Shown piece after piece: positions 63,958 to 64,000 of a stretch of DNA of 64,000 nt. Both the position numbers and the translations under genes were made by a program. The notes under the pieces were generated by a model. It did no database searches. It saw only the letters and a program-made list of their open reading frames with translations, and was not told the DNA's origin. Source of the DNA: JAJPJE01 sp963848375. GTDB taxonomy: Bacteria; Acidobacteriota; Terriglobia; Terriglobales; Acidobacteriaceae. Each line of letters opens with the position of its first letter. The stretch's first letter is position 1. The stretch is taken from NCBI GenBank assembly GCA_963848375.1, contig CAWKDK010000011.1, forward strand, positions 1 to 64,000, written 5' to 3'.

Positions 63958-64000
63958 CCCCTGATTATTACAGAAACCATCGCCCAATATTCCGTATAGT

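Overview
The window looks like a chromosomal piece from a Gram-negative, moderately GC-rich soil bacterium, most probably an Acidobacteriota member related to Koribacter/Terriglobus. This is an inference from protein style and gene mix. The mix includes an outer-membrane TamA/BamA plus TamB pair, OmpA proteins, a GT21/HpnI-type glycosyltransferase, a sulfoquinovose synthase, MacB-type permeases, and dispersed intergenic repeats of a kind I associate with that phylum. I saw no rRNA, CRISPR array, replication origin or intact prophage. One complete tRNA gene, tRNA-Ser(TGA), was found.

Layout. 1-3.5 kb is a decayed accessory strip around tRNA-Ser: the tail of a type I restriction HsdR gene, a small broken partner, a hypothetical gene with compensating frameshifts, a frameshifted mug glycosylase, a tRNA-Ser-like half, and a REP-like palindrome next to a RAYT transposase fragment. 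3.5-6.1 kb carries a STAS protein and a TIR-domain protein beside a membrane protein, a possible defence pair. 6.1-13.8 kb holds a GT21 glycosyltransferase, an exported Nif3-like protein, an OmpA protein, a second STAS gene and small envelope genes. 14.8-18.5 kb is a TetR-controlled DevCAB-type export operon. 18.6-20.9 kb is a LysM/DUF937-OmpA operon. 21-31.4 kb holds two methyltransferases, a TPR protein, a MacB permease, then paired SMR-like subunits, asparagine synthetase, an ArnT-like glycosyltransferase and sqdB, plausibly a surface or glycolipid block. 31.4-38.4 kb is tamA-tamB. 38.5-44.1 kb is an AI-2E-type transporter and an AttEFGH-like ABC exporter with its lipocalin-like partner. 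44.3-48.8 kb has a Gfo/Idh oxidoreductase, a VOC protein, a Nudix hydrolase and a CHAD protein with a Ppx-like tail, convergent with ppk1 (48.8-51 kb). 51-64 kb has an aldo/keto reductase, cupin, DUF4197, dGTPase, a partly duplicated polysaccharide deacetylase locus, another MacB permease, a Trm112-like peptide, folD-coaE and an HtrA protease.

Two features cut across the window. First, about 330-bp intergenic elements ending in a long G-tract occur three times, all in the same orientation. Second, many otherwise well conserved genes (coaE, tamA, an ABC permease, the CHAD gene, mug and others) carry single-base frame breaks. That number is more than gene decay would explain and points to residual indel errors in the sequence, so every broken gene here should be read with that caution.
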